Shown in pieces: positions 60,060-64,000 of a DNA stretch of 64,000 nucleotides (positions are counted from its first letter, which is position 1; each line of letters begins with the position of its first letter). Below the pieces are notes generated by a model. It saw nothing but the letters and a program-made list of their open reading frames with translations, ran no database searches and was not told the origin of the DNA. The position numbers were made by a program, and so were the translations under genes. Location: NCBI RefSeq assembly GCF_932294415.1, contig NC_065545.1, positions 19,785,357-19,849,356 of the forward strand. Reading direction: 5' to 3'. The stretch is from Quercus robur (Eukaryota > Streptophyta > Magnoliopsida > Fagales > Fagaceae).

Positions 60060-61649
60060 CTATGTAGGAGTTTTTCCCTTTTTTTTCTTTTCCATAATAA
60101 TCCACTTACTAGTGGTATAAATATGAATATTATTATTATTATCCCACTTATTAGTGGTATTTATCCACGCATCATTTGTCCAATTCCTACAAAAATCATT
60201 GATAATGTTAGGATAATTGATAGTATTTAACATTTTGGTACTATTACCTTTAAAATCATCAGTGAAACATTGGCAAGAACTCATCACTAGTTCTTGAATA
60301 AGTTCATTCATGGGAGAATTTTTCTTATAAGACAGATTATCAATATCAATTTCAAGCATTGAAGCAAATTTGAATTTTACTTTCTGTCCAAAAGGATCAG
60401 TAGTAATTCCATCATGTTCAACAAGAAAAGGATATAAAGCATATATAAATGGCAGACCAAGAATCACTTTATCAGTCATATTTTTGACAAGAACAGAAGG
60501 AATCTTAAAACAAACATTATTATGGCACACATGAGCATTATTCAATTCATACTTAATTTTCATCTGAGAACCATTAGCAGAAACCAATCTTTCAGTAGAT
60601 TTTTCAAAATATTTTAAAGGAATCAGTCCTTCTTGGATACAGTTCATATCCGCACCAGAATCAATCATAGCAATAACAGTGAAATGATAATCAGGAGAAA
60701 CAACAATTTTCACTTTTGTAAACCATTTTGGTGGAAGTATTTTATTAACAAGAGCAAGTTGAGGATCAGTGATAGCATCATAAATATCTTTATCAGAAAG
60801 AAGAGCCTGTTGACTGGATTCAGCTCCATCGTTGTGATCATCTTGTTTATCTTGTTCATTATCAGATTTATTAAGATCTTTATCAATTTTTAGCATTATC
60901 AATTCTTGTTTGAGATTATTGTTATCACTTTTCATGCTTTTAAATTCATGTTTTAATTCATTTATATCTTGTTTAACAATATTAATTTCATGTTGGAGAT
61001 CATTAACAGTTAATTCTTTAGATTTCTTTTTATTAAATCTTTCCAAAATTTCTTCAAAGCTTATAGTTGATTTTAGTTTTTTACCAGTTTCTTCTTTCAT
61101 CAAATTTTTCTTAAATTTATCCAAATATTCTTTTTGTAATTCAAGATTTTGAATTTGATTTATCAGTTGAATTATTAATTTTTCATCTTCTTCACTCTTG
61201 GTGAGAGCATTAACAGTTTTAACAACATTGCAACAAAAATCTCTACAACCAATTTTAATATTAGGAGAATCAGAAGAATCATCAGCAGATTGATAGCAAG
61301 AATCAGATGAATAAGAAAAATCATCTTCCAAAGAATCAAACGAGTTGTTTGATTCAAGGATTCTGAATAATTTTTCTTGCTCTTTATCATCAATATTTAG
61401 CATGTTAAATTTGTTTTTTAACTTACCAAGTTTTTCCTTACAGTCTTTACTGAAGTGTCCAGGTTTATCACAGTTAAAGCATTTACCTTTACCTGATCTT
61501 TGTTTGACATATTTTTTATAAACATTTTTCTTCTTAGCATAGAAATCATTAGGTTTAACAAAGTTATTTCTGTATTTTTTATGGTTTTTATCTTGTTTTT
61601 TACTTTTTTTGTCTGGAATGAGTAATAGGAGGCAAACCATATTGTTCAC
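60060..61649 (-). pseudogene. Caulimovirid polyprotein part: zinc knuckle and aspartic protease
   Basis: A 529-codon frame. A CCHC knuckle lies at C57, C60, H65 and C70 after a Lys-rich stretch, as at the C-terminus of caulimovirid coat proteins. A coiled-coil-like Lys/Glu region follows (about 155-260). The retroviral-type aspartic protease motif D-S-G-A is at 330-333, with a second conserved block ILGLPFI some 65-70 residues later. Reverse transcriptase would normally follow, but the frame ends in an Asn/Lys-rich tail and stops. The upstream coat frame overlaps at 61600-61649 in another phase, so a frameshift separates them. Confidence 0.75.
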
Positions 61650-62388
61650 AGAAATTTCTCATTTCATATTTAGCTTTCTTTTTATTCTTTAATTGGTGTT
61701 TTAACAATTTTTCATCATTACACATATTGATACCAAGTTTTTTAATAGTACTAAAAATATCACCATTGGTTAAATTATCATAATCAATAGAATCATTTTT
61801 ACCCATTAACTCTTGTTTTACCTTATGAGCAAAGATAGGAGGCAGACCGTCAATAAACTTTTCTTTCCAATAAGGCTTATGACAATCTTTCCGGAGCATC
61901 ACTCTAGAAGTAAAAACATCTTGATACCATCTGTAATCAGACATAGTAGGACAACTCAAATTATTCAAATAATCAGAAACACAAGATGAAATATTGGATG
62001 GAGTACCAACAAAATGTTTGAGAATAGTATAGATCAAGGTATTAACACCATCAGGAATACCACGACCAATACTTTTATCAAAAATAGGCAAACCTTCATC
62101 ATTCTTTTTAACAGCATGTTTAATAGACTCTCTGGATTCTTCAGTGATATATAAATCCCACCATCCGCGAAGAGTACCAGAAAAACCAGTAACAAGTAAA
62201 TTAACAATTTCAGGTTGATCAAGGTCATGGTTATTTTGATAAGCAATACCAACCATAGACATATGACTCATTTTATTAATGATTTATTGTTCAGACAAAC
62301 CATCAATATTCCATTCATAAAGCTTATCAGCAGAAACAGAAAACTGTGTTTGAAAAAATCTCTCTTCAAACTGCATATCAGGAGGAGT
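61600..62388 (-). pseudogene. Caulimovirid coat-protein (gag-like) region, minus arm
   Basis: The frame from ATG 62271 encodes 223 residues with a gag-like helical domain (segments GTLRGWWD and WKEKFIDGLP). The same frame continues upstream to about 62388 but is cut by a TAA near 62281. Followed, out of phase, by the zinc-knuckle frame. Confidence 0.7.
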
Positions 62389-62457
62389 GGGTTTTGAATA
62401 CCAATTTTTAGTAAAAGACATGGGTTTGGAGTTTCCAAAAAATCTTTTATACTATTC

Positions 62458-62726
62458 TCAAACATTTTGTTGGTACTCCATCCAATATTTCATCTCGTGT
62501 TTCTAATTATTTGAATAATTTGAGTTGTCCTACTATGTCTGATTACAGATGGTATCAAGATGTTTTTACTTCCAGAGTGATGCTCTGGAAAGATTGTCAC
62601 AAGCCTTATTGGAAAGAAAAGTTTATTGACGGTCTGCCTCTTATCTTTGCTCATAAGGTAAAACAAGAATTAATGGGTAAAAATGATTCTATTGATGATG
62701 ATAATTTAACCTATGATGATATTTGA
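62458..62726 (+). pseudogene. Coat-protein fragment, plus arm
   Basis: Nearly identical in translation to part of the minus-arm coat region (about 61755-62025) but on the opposite strand. Shared sequence starts at about 62451 (TACTATTCTCAAACATTTTG), marking the inversion joint. Ends at a stop at 62724-62726. Confidence 0.75.
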
Positions 62727-62761
62727 AAAACATGATAACTGAATGTTGAACCTAGGATAGT

Positions 62762-64000
62762 ATGGATAGGTTATGGAGATCCAACTCCTCTATCAGCTCT
62801 AGGACTAGTTGTCCTCCTGATATTGTAAACGAAGAAGATCACACTATTGATGATAATGAGTTGATCCCTGATTTTCGTAATTGGAATGTTCCTAAAGTTG
62901 ATACTAAAACTGTTTATAAAACTAGTTTTGTTGAAAGTGCTTTTCATTCTATTTACAAAGCCAGAACTGTTGAACATATTTTCTCTATTTCAAAAGTTCA
63001 TGAAAAATGCTGCATGTTTACTAAAAGAAATATTAATGAATTCTTTGCTGCCAAAAAATTCAGTTATTTGCATATTGGTATGATTCAAGTTGCTATTAAA
63101 CCACTCACCCGAAAGGGTATTAATGCTTCTGTTCTCATGTGTTTAAGAGATGCTAGATTTAAGGTTTTTAAAGATAGCATTCTTGGTATGATTACTGCTT
63201 CTATGTATGATGGTCCTGTTTATTTTAACTGTTATCTTGATCTTACTCTTGCTTTGGATGATCCTAATATTGTTAAAGCCTTGACATTGAATATTGCTTC
63301 ATCTGGTTATCACATGGAAGAAGGTAGTAAGCCTTTTGCTTTGATTTATCGCATTTATTATAGATTATTGGGTACTGAAATGAACCCATGCGCTAAGATT
63401 CCTAGAGAACTTTCTGGTAAAACCATGTTAATTCAATGTTCAACCCCTGATGCTAAAACTCAAGTTCCAAAAATGATTCAATGGCAAGATGTTAAGCTTC
63501 CTAATGATTGGTTGTTGGAACAAGAATCCCCTCCTACTAAACCTGTTTTTGATGAACTAGATCTCACCCATATTCAACAATATCTTGATGATACTGTTAA
63601 AATAAGTTTTCAAAACAATCCACCTTTGAGGATCAACGAAGGAAGACATTCCTTTGCTAGATCAAGGATCAACGAAGGAAGACATTCCTTTGCTGGATCT
63701 GAAAGTATTTCAAAAAGAGATCAAGAGATCAATGATTTTTTGAAAAAGAATTTGGAAAAACCCTCTGATTTAAAACTAAAAGGAGTTTCCAGTGGTAATT
63801 CACAAGTAAGCACTCCTTTCTATTCTACTAAAGCTGAATCTTCCTCTCCTCATGGCAATGTTGCTGTTGATGATGAATAAGACTTTGTATATGTTACTCC
63901 ATCAAACTTTGATTCTCCTCCTATTGAAAATCCTCCTGTTTACCAAAATCAACTAAGAGTTTTGACTATTTTAAATGATGATTTTGAGATTGATTGGGAT
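62762..64000 (+). pseudogene. Caulimovirid movement-protein region (30K type), runs off the window
   Basis: A 372-codon frame from ATG 62762 shows the 30K-superfamily movement-protein core: YLHIGMIQVAIKP, then SVLMCLRDARF and GPVYFNCYLDL, the family's conserved L-x-D-x-R-like and G-P blocks. These proteins modify plasmodesmata. A TAA at 63878 is followed in the same frame by continuing polyprotein sequence to the window end, so the stop is probably a later mutation. It contains a 12-residue direct repeat. Non-infectious as seen because genes are broken and rearranged. Confidence 0.72.
63629..63700 (+). repeat. 36-bp in-frame tandem duplication
   Basis: AGGATCAACGAAGGAAGACA at 63629 recurs at 63665. 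Each unit encodes 12 residues (RINEGRHSFA plus two), with one amino-acid change. Confidence 0.85.

Larger units (their letters stand above)
56371..64000. mobile_element. Rearranged endogenous caulimovirid (pararetrovirus) cluster, continuing past the window
   Basis: From 56371 to about 62450 viral-derived sequence reads on the minus strand (coat-protein region, CCHC knuckle, aspartic protease, an unknown protein, non-coding repeats). From about 62451 it reads on the plus strand (coat-protein piece, then movement protein). No reverse transcriptase or RNase H blocks were found. Stops and frame shifts occur throughout. Genus not determined. Confidence 0.8.

Noticed and set aside
1-64000. tRNA, rRNA or snoRNA genes
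   Set aside because: Scanned by eye for A/B-box pairs and conserved rRNA stretches; only SINE-derived tRNA-like sequences were found.

Overview
This window is nuclear DNA from a flowering plant, almost certainly a woody eudicot. The evidence is spliced genes with GT-AG introns, AT-rich intergenic DNA, recognisable plant genes (a chloroplast outer-envelope RING ligase, an EID1-like F-box protein, cytokinin-synthesis isopentenyltransferases) and a dense layer of plant transposons. The repeat flavour (dimeric tRNA-like SINE, Tourist-like MITEs) reminds me of Fagaceae such as oak or chestnut, but that placement is a low-confidence inference.

Layout. 0-1 kb: an unrecognised basic protein on the minus strand. 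1.7-2.4 kb: a small hAT element with an exact 8-bp target duplication. 3.7-9.2 kb: an 11-exon minus-strand gene for an SP1-type E3 ubiquitin ligase, the best-supported gene here. 9.5-17 kb: decayed transposons (a TIR element, a 506-bp hAT MITE, a copia-type LTR) and tandem duplications. 17.1-34.0 kb: a direct segmental duplication. Both copies carry an adenylate isopentenyltransferase (IPT) gene that I interpret as two exons. Copy A is split by a 5.7-kb Ty1-copia retrotransposon. Copy B has an open frame, but its start and proximal upstream region were triplicated together with a Tourist-like MITE. 33.4-36.5 kb: Helitron, SINE, non-LTR pseudogene and MITE remains. 36.8-37.6 kb: an EID1-like F-box gene (EDL3 type), followed upstream by a 2-kb stretch with eight CACGTG boxes. 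40.6-45.2 kb: a Tourist-like MITE interrupted by a decayed hAT transposase element. 46.2-48.0 kb: a Pack-MULE carrying an AP2/ERF domain. 48.8-55.2 kb: three nested elements (hAT, then MULE with a PPR-gene fragment, then a hAT-like element filled by a minisatellite and a 573-bp tandem repeat). 55.4-56.0 kb: a small unrecognised gene, possibly frameshifted. 56.4-64.0 kb: rearranged, decayed endogenous caulimovirid sequence with arms in opposite orientation and no visible reverse transcriptase.

The host genes are not an operon and share no single pathway: SP1 acts in chloroplast protein-import control, IPT in cytokinin synthesis and the F-box protein probably in ABA or light signalling. What links the window is how transposons have duplicated, broken and re-dressed these genes. 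Percent divergences are by-eye estimates from short stretches, and all function calls come from recognising sequence, not from searches.
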